Shown here: positions 1 through 9,182 of the stretch, one piece after another
Layout: the number at the start of each line of letters is the position of its first letter
How positions within the stretch are numbered: position 1 is the first letter of the stretch
Source: Pseudomonas marginalis
GTDB taxonomy: Bacteria > Pseudomonadota > Gammaproteobacteria > Pseudomonadales > Pseudomonadaceae
Reading direction: 5' to 3'
Assembly: GCF_008692035.1 (NCBI RefSeq)
Contig: NZ_VTFG01000001.1
Span: 248,001 to 312,000 of the forward strand
DNA: 64,000 nt
The notes under the pieces: generated by a model
Told to the model about the DNA's origin: nothing
Seen by the model: only the letters and a program-made list of their open reading frames with translations
The model's database searches: none
Translations under genes and position numbers: made by a program

Positions 1-768
1 GGCACGGTCCGCCTGAATGCCTATCACGAATCCGGCAGCATCGTGATCGAGGTGTCCGACGACGGCGGTGGCCTGGCCAAGGACAAGATCCTGGCCAAGG
101 CCCGTGAGCGTGGTTTGGTGGGAGAGGGCCAGCAGCCGTCGGACAAAGACATTCTGAATCTGATTTTCGAGCCGGGATTCTCCACCGCCGACCAGGTCAG
201 CAACCTGTCCGGCCGTGGCGTAGGCATGGACGTCGTGAAGCGCAATATCACGGCGTTACGCGGCAGTGTCAGCCTCGAGAGCGAAGTCGGGCAGGGCACC
301 ACGGTGCGCATCCGCCTGCCGCTGACGCTGGCGATCATTGACGGTTTCCTGATCGGGGTGGGCAAGGCTTCTTACGTGATTCCGCTGAACATGGTGGAGG
401 AGTGCATCGAGCTGGCACCTCAGCGGGGCACCGAAACCGGCTACCTGGACCTGCGGGGCGAGGTGCTGCCGATCCTGCGGCTGCGCGACATGTTTGATGT
501 GCAAGAGCCTGGAGGCAACCGGGAAAACGTGGTCGTCGTGCAATACGCAGGCTTGCGTGCCGGCCTGGTGGTCGATCGCCTGCAGGGGGAGTTCCAAACC
601 GTGATCAAGCCACTGGGCAAAGTGTTTGGTGATGCCCATGGGCTGGGCGGGTTCACCATCCTCGGAAGTGGAGCCGTTGCGCTGATCCTGGATATCCCGA
701 ATTTGCTAGGACAGGTTGCCAAGGAAACCCCCCATCGTTCGATCCCAAGCCCTTTATCGACTCATTGA
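1..768 (+). CDS. cheA: Chemotaxis histidine kinase CheA, C-terminal part
   Basis: The reading frame is open from base 1, so the gene begins upstream of the window and only the last 255 residues are seen. They hold the end of the HATPase domain, with the ATP-lid glycine motifs DDGGG and GRGVGMD, followed by the CheW-like regulatory domain that docks to CheW and receptors. CheA autophosphorylates on an Hpt histidine and passes phosphate to CheY and CheB. The Hpt, dimerisation and N-box segments lie outside the window. It is the first visible gene of a che operon that continues for seven genes on the same strand. The family is certain; the pathway class is not. Confidence 0.95.
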   Translation, partial: GTVRLNAYHESGSIVIEVSDDGGGLAKDKILAKARERGLVGEGQQPSDKDILNLIFEPGFSTADQVSNLSGRGVGMDVVKRNITALRGSVSLESEVGQGTTVRIRLPLTLAIIDGFLIGVGKASYVIPLNMVEECIELAPQRGTETGYLDLRGEVLPILRLRDMFDVQEPGGNRENVVVVQYAGLRAGLVVDRLQGEFQTVIKPLGKVFGDAHGLGGFTILGSGAVALILDIPNLLGQVAKETPHRSIPSPLSTH

Positions 769-791
769 AGCGTCATCAGGAGTGCCTCGCC

Positions 792-3209
792 ATGACTGTT
801 ATCAGAAATATCATGTTGCTGGTTTTCACAGCCATGCTGGGTGTCTTCGTGTTGGGTGGCACCAGCCTGTACCTGGCCGGTGAAATCAATACGAGCGCCA
901 GCTATGCCAACGTCAATACGGTGCCCAGCCTGCTGGAGATCGACCGCGCCGCCGCGGCCTTCACCGACCTGCATGCCTTGCAATGGCAACGCTTGAACGA
1001 GACCGACAAAAACAGCGTGCCGGCTTACGCGGCCAGCGTGGCGCAGGATTTCAGCGCCGTTGGCAAAGCCCTGGATCGCTATCAGGCCGAGTTGACCTCC
1101 GACGAGCACGATGCGGCGTTGTTGAAACAACTGCGCGGCCACTTGGCTGAGTTTGCGGCGTTGCAGACCCACTTCGACAAGCTCATCGATGACGGTGACC
1201 AGGCCGCGGCCCGTGCATTGATCGAGACCAGCCAGCCCCTGCAGACCGCCGTGCTCACGGCGATCGGCGAGCTGCGTGAATACAACCTGGAACTGGGGCG
1301 CAAGGGCCAGGTGCTCGCCACCACCACCGAGAAGAACGCACGCACCCTCATCCTGCTGGTGAGCGGCCTGACCCTGGTGGCTACCCTGCTGATCGGCGTC
1401 TTGCTGGGGCGCAATCTGATGCGCCGGCTCGGGGCGGAACCTACCGTGGTGCAAGCCTATGCGGCACGCCTATCGGCCGGCGAATTGAATGCCAAGGCGA
1501 CGCTCAGGGCGGGAGACACCACCAGCCTGATGGCGAGCATGCAGCAGTTGGGCGCGAACCTGCATGAATTGATCGTGGAGATGGACCGTATGTCCAGTGA
1601 GCACGACAAGGGCGAGATCGATGCACAGATCGATGCCGGCCGCTTTCATGGCAGTTACCGCTCCATGGCCCAGGGCATCAACGATATGGTCAACGGCCAC
1701 ATCGCGGTGAAGAAAAAAGCCATGGCCTGCATACGCGCCTTCGGTAACGGTGATCTGTCTGCGCCCCTGGAACAATTCCCCGGCAAAAAAGCCTTTATCA
1801 ACGACAGCATCGAGCTGTTGCGCAGCAACATCCTGGCGCTGATCAATGAAATGCAGCACATGTCCAGCGAGCATGAAAAAGGTGACATTGACGTGATGAT
1901 CGATGTCGAGCGCTTCGCGGGTTCGTATCGGGATATCGGCCAGGGCATCAATGACATGGTCAACGGCCATATCAACGTGAAGAAAAAGGCCATGGCCTGT
2001 ATTCGCGCGTTCGGCGAAGGGGATTTGTCCGCGCCCCTGGAGCGTTTCCCTGGCAAGAAAGCCTTTATCAATGAAAACGTCGAGCAACTGCGCGCCAATA
2101 TCCTGGCCCTTGTGGAAGATACCAGCGAGATCAGCGACAGTGCGCTGATCGGCAAGCTGGACACCCGCCCTGACGCCGCCCGGCACCAGGGCGATTTCCG
2201 CCGCATCATCCTCGGTATCAACGGTTCTCTGGACGCGATCATCGTACCGATCACCGAGGCCATGGAGGTGCTGTCGGCGATGGCCGCCGGCGACCTGACC
2301 CGCAGCATTACCGGCGACTACCAGGGCAAGTTCCTGGAGCTGAAGCACTCGGTCAATGGCACCGTGGAAAAACTCTCGGAAATCATCGGCGAAGTGCGCG
2401 GCTCGGCGGACTCGCTGTCGAGTGCTTCGGAAGAGATTTCCGCCACCGCCCAAAGCATGGCCCAGTCGGCTTCCGAGCAGGCGGCATCGGTCGAACAGAC
2501 CTCGGCGTCGATGGAGCAAATGTCAGCGTCCATTTCCCAGAACACCGAAAATGCCAAGGTCACCGACGGCATGGCGGGCAAAGCCAACAAGGAAGCCTCG
2601 GAAGGCGGTCGAGCCGTGAAGGACACCGTGGCGGCGATGAAAACCATCGCCGAAAAAATCGGCATCGTCGATTCCATTGCCTACCAGACCAACTTGCTGG
2701 CGCTCAACGCGGCAATCGAAGCGGCACGGGCCGGCGAGCATGGCAAAGGCTTTGCGGTGGTCGCGGCCGAAGTGCGCAAACTGGCGGAGCGCAGCCAGAT
2801 TGCCGCACAGGAAATCAGTGAGGTGGCCAAGAACAGCGTGGCCTTGGCCGAACGGGCGGGCAACCTGCTGGACGAGATTGTGCCGTCGATTGCCAAGACC
2901 TCCGACCTGGTGCAGGAAATTGCGGCTGCCTCGGAAGAACAATCCATCGGTTCCGAACAAATCAACAGCGCGATGTCGCAGATGAGCCAACTGACCCAGC
3001 AAAACGCGTCGGCCTCCGAGGAGCTGGCGGCGACGGCCGAGGAAATGAGTGGCCAGGCCGAGCAGTTGCAGGAACTCATGGGGTTTTTCACCGTGCAAAG
3101 CAAACGTGCCGGGCGCAATGTCTCGATGCCCCAGATCAGCCGAGCCATGTCCACCCAGGACCTGGACAGTCGCTCCTCGGACGGCGGTTTCGTCCGCTTC
3201 GGGAGTTGA
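792..3209 (+). CDS. Methyl-accepting chemotaxis protein with tandem HAMP-like repeats
   Basis: An 805-residue transmembrane chemoreceptor. An N-terminal membrane segment (about residues 5-28) and a helical periplasmic sensor of four-helix-bundle type are followed by a second membrane segment (about 185-206) and a HAMP domain. Next come two nearly identical 90-residue blocks (about 262-351 and 352-441), each starting near MSSEH and containing [10 protein letters not shown] and [12 protein letters not shown]. The signalling hairpin has the conserved tip [18 protein letters not shown]. No C-terminal CheR-binding pentapeptide is present; the chain ends RFGS. The start was set at the ATG preceded by AGGAG at 778-782. 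An in-frame TTG at 765 would overlap cheA and has no clear ribosome site. The ligand is unknown. Confidence 0.93.
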   Translation: MTVIRNIMLLVFTAMLGVFVLGGTSLYLAGEINTSASYANVNTVPSLLEIDRAAAAFTDLHALQWQRLNETDKNSVPAYAASVAQDFSAVGKALDRYQAELTSDEHDAALLKQLRGHLAEFAALQTHFDKLIDDGDQAAARALIETSQPLQTAVLTAIGELREYNLELGRKGQVLATTTEKNARTLILLVSGLTLVATLLIGVLLGRNLMRRLGAEPTVVQAYAARLSAGELNAKATLRAGDTTSLMASMQQLGANLHELIVEMDRMSSEHDKGEIDAQIDAGRFHGSYRSMAQGINDMVNGHIAVKKKAMACIRAFGNGDLSAPLEQFPGKKAFINDSIELLRSNILALINEMQHMSSEHEKGDIDVMIDVERFAGSYRDIGQGINDMVNGHINVKKKAMACIRAFGEGDLSAPLERFPGKKAFINENVEQLRANILALVEDTSEISDSALIGKLDTRPDAARHQGDFRRIILGINGSLDAIIVPITEAMEVLSAMAAGDLTRSITGDYQGKFLELKHSVNGTVEKLSEIIGEVRGSADSLSSASEEISATAQSMAQSASEQAASVEQTSASMEQMSASISQNTENAKVTDGMAGKANKEASEGGRAVKDTVAAMKTIAEKIGIVDSIAYQTNLLALNAAIEAARAGEHGKGFAVVAAEVRKLAERSQIAAQEISEVAKNSVALAERAGNLLDEIVPSIAKTSDLVQEIAAASEEQSIGSEQINSAMSQMSQLTQQNASASEELAATAEEMSGQAEQLQELMGFFTVQSKRAGRNVSMPQISRAMSTQDLDSRSSDGGFVRFGS

Positions 3210-3212
3210 CCC

Positions 3213-3725
3213 ATGGGCACCTCAGCGGGCATGCAGGGCGCTGTCGAAGCTACGTCGCCAGTGGATGAACCCTTGCAGTACCTGACCTTCCTGGCGGCCG
3301 AGGAGATGTACGCGGTCAATACCCTGAGCGTTCGTGAAATCATCGAATACAACCAGGTGACCAGCGTACCAATGATGCCGGAATTCCTGCGGGGGGTTAT
3401 CAACCTGCGCGGCTCGGTGGTGCCGGTCGTGGACCTCAAGGCGCGTTTCGGCAAGGGCACGACGGTACTGGGCAGTCGCACCTGCATCGTCATCCTTGAG
3501 GCGGCGAAGGAGGGCGAATCCCAGGTCCTGGGGGTGGTGGTGGACTCGGTCAGCGAAGTGATCGAGATACTCGAGATCGATATCAAGCCCGCTCCGGCGT
3601 TCGGCAATCACATTCGCACCGACTTCATCGGGGGGATGACCAAGGTGCGAGGCGAGTTCGTCACGCTCCTGCAGATCGAGCATGTGCTGTGTGTCGATGA
3701 GATAGCCGGCCTGATCGCTGTCTAG
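3213..3725 (+). CDS. cheW: Chemotaxis coupling protein CheW (first copy)
   Basis: A 170-residue CheW-domain protein that bridges receptors and CheA. It carries the typical core: YAVNTLSVREIIEY, then the hallmark PEFLRGVINLRGSVVPVVDL near residues 55-75. It starts three bases after the receptor stop, preceded by GGGAG. A second cheW follows 105 bp downstream and shares the NVREIIEY and RGVINLRG blocks, so the two look like paralogues kept in one operon. Family assignment is firm. Whether the two copies serve different receptors cannot be read from sequence. Confidence 0.93.
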   Translation: MGTSAGMQGAVEATSPVDEPLQYLTFLAAEEMYAVNTLSVREIIEYNQVTSVPMMPEFLRGVINLRGSVVPVVDLKARFGKGTTVLGSRTCIVILEAAKEGESQVLGVVVDSVSEVIEILEIDIKPAPAFGNHIRTDFIGGMTKVRGEFVTLLQIEHVLCVDEIAGLIAV

Positions 3726-3748
3726 GTATCTCCCCGGCGGATAGAGCT

Positions 3749-3812
3749 GTTGTGGTGAGCGGGCTTGCCCAGCGCCGGGGTGCGAAGCGCCCCTGATGAA
3801 GACGAAAACGTA
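3749..3812. repeat. REP-like repeat, single arm
   Basis: The gap between the two cheW genes holds a run beginning TGTGGTGAGCGGGCTTGCCC and continuing through GGGGTGCGAAGC to CTGATGAAGACGAA. It matches, over about 60 bases, the reverse complement of the right arm of the repeat at 26998-27154. This is a solitary half of the same dispersed Pseudomonas REP/REPIN family, inserted inside a che operon. Confidence 0.75.
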
Positions 3813-3830
3813 TGTGACCCGAGGTGAATC

Positions 3831-4355
3831 ATGGCCCCACCCATCGACAGTCCAGGCAATGCCAGCGTCTCGAGCCCGAGCCAGTACCTCACCTTTGTGC
3901 TGGGGGAGGAGATGTTCGCCGTGGGCACGCTCAACGTTCGGGAAATCATCGAATACGGGCCGATCACCAGCGTGCCGTTGCTGCCTCCCAGCATACGTGG
4001 GGTGATTAACCTGCGTGGCGCGGCGGTGCCCGTGCTCGACCTGGGGGTGCGCTTTCGCGGCGAACGCTCGGTGCAGACTCCAAGGACCTGCGTTGTGATT
4101 ATCGAGGTGCAGGCCAATGCCCAGCGCAAACCAGTGGGCATCATTGTCGATGCGGTCAGCGAGGTCCTGGAAATCGCCGACCAGGACATCGAGCCGTCGT
4201 TGAATTTCGGCACCGATGTCAGGGCCGACTTTTTACTGGGCATCGGCAAACTGGAGAGCGGTTTCGTGCTGTTGCTGGACATCGGTCGCGTGTTGTCCCT
4301 GGAACAGGTCGATGCGCTGGTCAACCTTGAGTCTTCGCTACCTTCGATCGCCTGA
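3831..4355 (+). CDS. cheW: Chemotaxis coupling protein CheW (second copy)
   Basis: A 174-residue CheW-domain protein. It has the block FAVGTLNVREIIEYGPITSV followed by RGVINLRGAAVPVLDLGVRF, closely parallel to the first CheW. It begins at an ATG preceded by GAGGT at 3821-3825. A REP-like repeat separates it from the first cheW, which may affect transcript stability between the copies. cheR follows after 21 bp. Confidence 0.93.
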   Translation: MAPPIDSPGNASVSSPSQYLTFVLGEEMFAVGTLNVREIIEYGPITSVPLLPPSIRGVINLRGAAVPVLDLGVRFRGERSVQTPRTCVVIIEVQANAQRKPVGIIVDAVSEVLEIADQDIEPSLNFGTDVRADFLLGIGKLESGFVLLLDIGRVLSLEQVDALVNLESSLPSIA

Positions 4356-4376
4356 ACAGGCTGGGGGAATGTCCTG

Positions 4377-5180
4377 ATGAACGTGATCCTCTCTGACGCC
4401 GAGTTCGTGCAGTTTCGTGACCTCATCTATCAAATCGCCGGCATCAGCCTGTCCGATGCCAAGAAACAGTTGGTGAGCGCTCGCCTGGCCAAGCGACTGC
4501 AGGTGTTCAAGCTCAATACCTACGGCGCTTACTACAAGGTGCTGATGAAGGACAGCGTGGAGTTGCAGGTCGCGGTGGACATGCTGACCACCAACGAGAC
4601 CTACTTTTTCCGTGAGCCCAAGCATTTTGATTTCCTGCGCGATGTAGCGTTGCCCGAGCTGCGGGGCAGCGGGCCGTTGCGCATATGGAGTGGCGCCTGC
4701 TCGACCGGCGAAGAACCCTATACCCTGGCGATGGTGCTGGCGGACAACCTCGCCGGCCGGCCCTGGGAGATTGTCGCGTCGGACATCAGCAGCCGGGTAT
4801 TGGAAAAAGCCCGCCTTGGGCGTTATCCCCTCGACGGCATACGCGGCATCCCTGAGGCGCTGTTGAACAAGTATTGCCTCAAGGGCGTGGGCGCCAACCA
4901 CGGTTGTTTCATGGTCGACCCGGCGCTGGCGGCGAAGATCGATTTCCAGTCGATCAATCTGAATAACCCGCTGCCGAAACTGGGGATGTTCGATGTGATC
5001 TTCCTGCGCAACGTGATGATCTATTTTGACAACGACACCAAAGTGCAGGTGGTCAAGCGCCTGGTCAGTCACCTCAAGCCGGGCGGGTACTTTCTGGTCA
5101 GCCATTCGGAGAGCCTCAACGGCATTACCGATCAGCTGCGGCTGGTCAAGCCTTCCATCTACCGGAGGCCGCATGCCTGA
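4377..5180 (+). CDS. cheR: Chemotaxis methyltransferase CheR
   Basis: A 267-residue SAM-dependent methyltransferase that adds methyl groups to glutamates of chemoreceptors. The N-terminal helical CheR domain (SDAEFVQFRDLIYQIAG) is followed by the SAM-binding motif WSGACSTGEEPY near residues 103-114. The later motif DVIFLRNVMIYFD is also typical. It starts six residues of spacing after GGGGGA. The stop overlaps the start of cheD, indicating translational coupling. No TPR extension is present. Confidence 0.95.
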   Translation: MNVILSDAEFVQFRDLIYQIAGISLSDAKKQLVSARLAKRLQVFKLNTYGAYYKVLMKDSVELQVAVDMLTTNETYFFREPKHFDFLRDVALPELRGSGPLRIWSGACSTGEEPYTLAMVLADNLAGRPWEIVASDISSRVLEKARLGRYPLDGIRGIPEALLNKYCLKGVGANHGCFMVDPALAAKIDFQSINLNNPLPKLGMFDVIFLRNVMIYFDNDTKVQVVKRLVSHLKPGGYFLVSHSESLNGITDQLRLVKPSIYRRPHA

Positions 5181-5658
5181 CCGTCGACCGCCCAACGAGG
5201 TGTTCCTGAATCCCGGCGATTGGTTTTTCGGCTCGGGTGCGATTCGCCTGCGTACGGTGCTGGGATCCTGTGTTGCATTGGTGTTCTGGCATCCCCGGCG
5301 CTTGCTGGGGGGCATGTGTCACTACCTGCTGCCACAGCGCGCCGTGACCAAACAGGGCGTCCTGGATGGTCGCTACGGCAACGAAGCCTTTGAACTGTTG
5401 CTCGCTCGAATACAGTCGATCAAGGCCCTGCCGACGGAGTTCAGGATCAGCGTATTCGGCGGTGGAAACATGTTTCCCGGGCTTGTGCGCTCGGACAATG
5501 ATTACGTCGGCCAGCGCAATGTCGAACAGGCCATGCGCCTGCTCGACCTGCATCAGTTGCGGTGTCAACACTTCCATGTGGAAGGCGTGGGTTATCGGAC
5601 GATTGTGTTCGATCTGGCCAACGGCGAAATCGAACTCAACTACCTGGCCTTGAAGTGA
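5173..5658 (+). CDS. cheD: Chemoreceptor glutamine deamidase CheD
   Basis: A 161-residue CheD protein, which deamidates receptor glutamines and in some bacteria interacts with CheC or CheY. The catalytic Cys33 lies in TVLGSC and His50 in GGMCHYLLP, the same 17-residue spacing as in characterised CheD proteins. The ATG at 5173 lies inside the end of cheR and is preceded by CGGAGG; longer in-frame upstream extensions would run through cheR and were rejected. CheD in a Pseudomonas che cluster recalls the P. aeruginosa che2 set. Confidence 0.93.
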   Translation: MPDRRPPNEVFLNPGDWFFGSGAIRLRTVLGSCVALVFWHPRRLLGGMCHYLLPQRAVTKQGVLDGRYGNEAFELLLARIQSIKALPTEFRISVFGGGNMFPGLVRSDNDYVGQRNVEQAMRLLDLHQLRCQHFHVEGVGYRTIVFDLANGEIELNYLALK

Positions 5659-5690
5659 ACCCCCAGCAGCCCTCGTGGAGAGCGTGCGAC

Positions 5691-6761
5691 ATGAGCCTTA
5701 TCAAAGTGCTGATCATTGATGATTCCGCCGTGGTGCGTCAGGTGCTGACGGCGACCCTGGGGCAAGACCCCGCTATCGAGGTTATCGGCGCGGCGGCAGA
5801 CCCGGTGTTCGCCATGGACAAAATGAACAAGCAATGGCCGGATGTGATTGTGTTGGACGTGGAGATGCCACGGATGGATGGCATCACGTTCCTCAAGAAG
5901 TTGATGGCCGAACACCCCACGCCCGTGGTCATCTGCTCCACGCTGACCGAAAAGGGTGCGGCCACCACCATGCAGGCGCTGGCGGCCGGCGCGGTCAGCA
6001 TTGTGACCAAGCCACAACTCAACCTGCGCCAGTTTCTCACCGACAGTGCCGATGAATTGGCGGGGGCCGTCAAGGCCGCCGCGCGGGCCAACATGAAACG
6101 CATGGTGCCTTCCAGCGAACGCGCTCCCGCCAGGCTGACGGCCGACGTCATATTGCCGGCGGGCACCCAGGCAATGGCGCGCACCACCGAGAACATTGTC
6201 GCCATTGGGACGTCCACGGGCGGCACCCAAGCCCTGGAGTTGGTGTTGACCGCCTTGCCCAGGGTCTGTCCGGGCATCGTCATCGTGCAGCACATGCCCG
6301 AACACTTCACCGCTGCGTTTGCCGAGCGCCTCAATCGACTGTGCGAGATCGAGGTCAGGGAGGCGAAGAACGGTGACCGGGTTATCCCCGGTTGTGCACT
6401 GATTGCCCCCGGTGGCCGGCACATGGTGCTCAAGCGCAGCGGTGCCCAATACCAGGTGGAAATTGTCGACGGACCTCCGGTCAGCCGGCATCGACCTTCC
6501 GTTGATGTACTGTTTCGTTCGGTGGCCCGCAGTGCCGGGAGTAACGCGCTGGGGATCATCATGACGGGGATGGGCGACGATGGCGCCCGGGGCCTGAAGG
6601 AAATGCACGACAACGGCGCCCGCACCCTGGGCCAGGATGAAGAGTCCTGCGTGGTGTATGGCATGCCCAAGGAGGCGTTCAAGCTCGGTGCGGTGGAGCG
6701 TGAGGTGCCCCTTGAGCAGATCTCGGCGGCGATTCTGCAATCCATGCACCAGCGGCGCTGA
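5691..6761 (+). CDS. cheB: Chemotaxis response regulator methylesterase CheB
   Basis: A 356-residue two-domain protein that removes receptor methyl groups when phosphorylated by CheA. The receiver domain has the acidic pair Asp10-Asp11 and phospho-acceptor Asp56 in [11 protein letters not shown]. The methylesterase domain has Ser175 in GTSTGG, His201 in QHMPEHF and Asp297 in TGMGDDGA. The start is the ATG giving [12 protein letters not shown], preceded by GGAGAG. It is the last gene of the che operon seen here. No cheY is in the window; if present it should lie upstream of base 1. Confidence 0.95.
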   Translation: MSLIKVLIIDDSAVVRQVLTATLGQDPAIEVIGAAADPVFAMDKMNKQWPDVIVLDVEMPRMDGITFLKKLMAEHPTPVVICSTLTEKGAATTMQALAAGAVSIVTKPQLNLRQFLTDSADELAGAVKAAARANMKRMVPSSERAPARLTADVILPAGTQAMARTTENIVAIGTSTGGTQALELVLTALPRVCPGIVIVQHMPEHFTAAFAERLNRLCEIEVREAKNGDRVIPGCALIAPGGRHMVLKRSGAQYQVEIVDGPPVSRHRPSVDVLFRSVARSAGSNALGIIMTGMGDDGARGLKEMHDNGARTLGQDEESCVVYGMPKEAFKLGAVEREVPLEQISAAILQSMHQRR

Positions 6762-6847
6762 CGGTTCGGGGTTCTGTGCTGATTGATAAGGCGCTCCGGC
6801 AATCCGCCTCGGGCCAGCCTGGGGTTTCAGTATGGGTCATGGTGGGC

Positions 6848-7465
6848 TCAGGGCAGGGAATCAATGGCCTGTAACACCGCACAGGCGATGGTCTTCGTAA
6901 TCGTTCGCCGCTGGGCGTTATCGAGCATCGGGCTTAACCAGGTGGGTAGACTGTTCAGCATGGGCAAAATGGCCGTGAGCGCGCCCTCGCGCAACGGCCC
7001 GCCCGGTGGATGGCCTGCCTGGCCGATCAGATCCATTATTTCCGACTCATAGGCCCGTCGCAGTTGCTGGACGCTTGCCTGCATCGGGTCGCCCAGGCAA
7101 TTGGCGTCCATGACCGCCAGCTTGAAGTGTCCGGTCATGTGTTCATGCAATTGAAGGTGACAGTCGATCAGTTGGGCCAGGCGTTGGTCGGGTGCCAATC
7201 GGCGATTCTTGATGCCGTGCACCTGGGACAACAGGGTTTGATACAGCTCCATCAGCAGTTCGTAAAGCAGCGCCTCTTTGCTTTCCACATGGTGATAGAT
7301 CGCCCCCGGGCTTATGCCGACATGGGCGGCGAGTTCACGCATGCTGACCTGGTTGAAACTGCGCTCCTTGAATAACTCCGAGGCTTTGCGCTGGAAGTCT
7401 GATCGGTTCAGCACACGCTTTGCCCCGTATTGCGCGCACGCCTGGCGCTCCGGCACGCCGGCCAC
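6848..7465 (-). CDS. TetR-family transcriptional regulator
   Basis: A roughly 205-residue repressor-like protein with an N-terminal TetR helix-turn-helix, MRELAAHVGISPGAIYHHVESKEALL, and an all-helical ligand domain. The start is uncertain: in-frame GTG codons occur at 7465, 7456 and 7414, and no ATG is available before the DNA-binding domain. The GTG at 7465 sits five bases beyond the acsA stop and was chosen for that coupling. It is the last gene of the aldoxime-nitrile block. It may control acsA or the operon, with an acyl-CoA or acid as a plausible effector (inference). Confidence 0.8.
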   Translation of the reverse strand: MAGVPERQACAQYGAKRVLNRSDFQRKASELFKERSFNQVSMRELAAHVGISPGAIYHHVESKEALLYELLMELYQTLLSQVHGIKNRRLAPDQRLAQLIDCHLQLHEHMTGHFKLAVMDANCLGDPMQASVQQLRRAYESEIMDLIGQAGHPPGGPLREGALTAILPMLNSLPTWLSPMLDNAQRRTITKTIACAVLQAIDSLP

Positions 7466-7469
7466 GGGT

Positions 7470-9110
7470 TCATGTCCCGGGCGCCTGCTGCCGGGCAATT
7501 TCCTGATTGCGCAGGATAAAGCGCTGCAACTTGCCACTGGGGGTCTTGGGGAGTTGCTCGACGAACTCCACTTCCCGGGGATAGGCATGGGCGGCCAGGC
7601 GCTGCCTTACATGCAGGCGCAGTACTTCGGCCAGCTCGGCGCTGGGCTGGTACTGGCTGTCGAGCACGACAAAGGCTTTGATCAGCTCGGTGCGTTGCGG
7701 GTCGGGCTTGCCGATCACCGCCGCCTCGATCACCGCCGGGTGTTCGATCAGCGCGCTCTCGACGTCGAACGGCCCGACGCGGTAGCCGGACGTGGTGATC
7801 ACATCATCGTTGCGGCCGACGAAGCTGATACTGCCGTCGTCATTCAGCTCCACACTGTCGCCGCTGAGGTAATAGCGCCCCACAAAGGCCCGGGTGGGCA
7901 TACCCAGGTAGCCGTCGAACCAGCACAGGGGCGAGCGTTCGCGATCCACCGCCAGGACGCCCGGCTGACCCGCCGGCAATTCCCGATGCGCGTCGTCCAG
8001 CACGACGATGCGGTAGCCGGGCACCGCATAACCCGCCGAGCCCTCACGGACCGGGTGACGCAAACCATGGTGATTGCACAACACCATGCCGATTTCCGTC
8101 TGGCCGTAATGATCGTGAATGGTCACGCCGAGTTGCTCGGCAAACCAGCGGATCACGTGTGGGTTGAGCGGCTCGCCGGCACTGCTGACGGCACGCAGGC
8201 GGCCGCGCACGGCGTCGGCGAACGCTGCCCCCTCGGCAATCAACAGGCGATAGGCCGTCGGGGAGCCGGCCAGATTGCTGACGGCGTACTTGGCAATGAC
8301 TCGGCACGTACTCTCCACCGTAAAAGGGCCGTTGTAGAACAGCGTGGCATGACCACAGGCCAGCGGGCCGGTCACCGCGTAATACAGGCCATAGGCCCAG
8401 CCGGGATCGGCCAGGTTCCAGAAGCGGTCGTCCTGCTGCAGGCCAATGGAGTCGCGTATATAACCCTTGAAGGCGAGAATGGCGCGCAACGGCACTTCCA
8501 GAGGCTTGGCCGGCCCCGTGGTACCCGATGTGCACATCAACAGGAATGGCGCGCTGGCGTCCAGCAGTACCGGTTCGCACTCGACGTCTTGGCCGTCCAG
8601 GATGCTCCAGAACGGATAATCGCTGGGGTTCTGCGGGCCCCCGCCGGTTACGATCACGCTTGGGCAGTTGCCGATCTCATCCAGCTTGGGACGGTTCTGC
8701 GCATCCGTCACGATCCAGCGCGCGTTGAAGCAGCCCAATCGTTGCTCGATCGCCTTGGGACCAAATGCGGTGAAGAGCGGTTGATAGACCGCGCCCACCC
8801 GCCAGGTCCCCAAGATGGCAATCAGCAGTTCAACCGTGCGCGGCATCAGGCCGGCGACGCGGTCGCCCGGTTTTACCCCTTGCTCACGCAAGAAATGGCC
8901 GAAGCGGGCGGCGCTGGCCTGCAATTGGCTGAATGTGTATTGGGCGGCGCTGCCATCCTGTGCTTCGCAATACAACGCCACGGCGTCGTCGTGGGCGTGC
9001 CGGTCGCAGCATTCGACGCAGGCGTTCAGGGCAGTCAGGTCACCTTGCAAAGCCAGTTCGGCGGTCTGTTGGTAATTGAAGGATGTGGCCACAGCTTGAT
9101 AATCACGCAT
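7470..9110 (-). CDS. acsA: AMP-forming acyl-CoA synthetase (AcsA-like)
   Basis: A 546-residue member of the adenylate-forming ANL superfamily that activates a carboxylic acid as acyl-AMP and transfers it to CoA. Visible motifs are the P-loop-like CTSGTTGPAKP, the aromatic motif HDHYGQTEIGM, the hinge GRNDDVITTSGYRVGP and the C-terminal lysine motif LPKTPSGKLQRF. It lies downstream of the nitrile hydratase genes. The P. chlororaphis B23 aldoxime-nitrile cluster also contains an acyl-CoA synthetase, AcsA, active on short branched acids such as isobutyrate, so the same final step is inferred: acid released by the amidase becomes acyl-CoA. Substrate preference here is not proven. Confidence 0.88.
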   Translation of the reverse strand: MRDYQAVATSFNYQQTAELALQGDLTALNACVECCDRHAHDDAVALYCEAQDGSAAQYTFSQLQASAARFGHFLREQGVKPGDRVAGLMPRTVELLIAILGTWRVGAVYQPLFTAFGPKAIEQRLGCFNARWIVTDAQNRPKLDEIGNCPSVIVTGGGPQNPSDYPFWSILDGQDVECEPVLLDASAPFLLMCTSGTTGPAKPLEVPLRAILAFKGYIRDSIGLQQDDRFWNLADPGWAYGLYYAVTGPLACGHATLFYNGPFTVESTCRVIAKYAVSNLAGSPTAYRLLIAEGAAFADAVRGRLRAVSSAGEPLNPHVIRWFAEQLGVTIHDHYGQTEIGMVLCNHHGLRHPVREGSAGYAVPGYRIVVLDDAHRELPAGQPGVLAVDRERSPLCWFDGYLGMPTRAFVGRYYLSGDSVELNDDGSISFVGRNDDVITTSGYRVGPFDVESALIEHPAVIEAAVIGKPDPQRTELIKAFVVLDSQYQPSAELAEVLRLHVRQRLAAHAYPREVEFVEQLPKTPSGKLQRFILRNQEIARQQAPGT

Positions 9111-9182
9111 AACGATACCTGGTTCTTATTGTTGGGTTTGTACGGCCAATAGTTGCGCTGCTCACGACTCGGCGCGGTGGCG

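Noticed and set aside
7314..9152. A 612-codon open frame on the plus strand opposite acsA and the TetR gene
   Set aside because: It is the shadow of acsA, which has all adenylate-forming motifs; the plus-strand translation has no recognisable domain.
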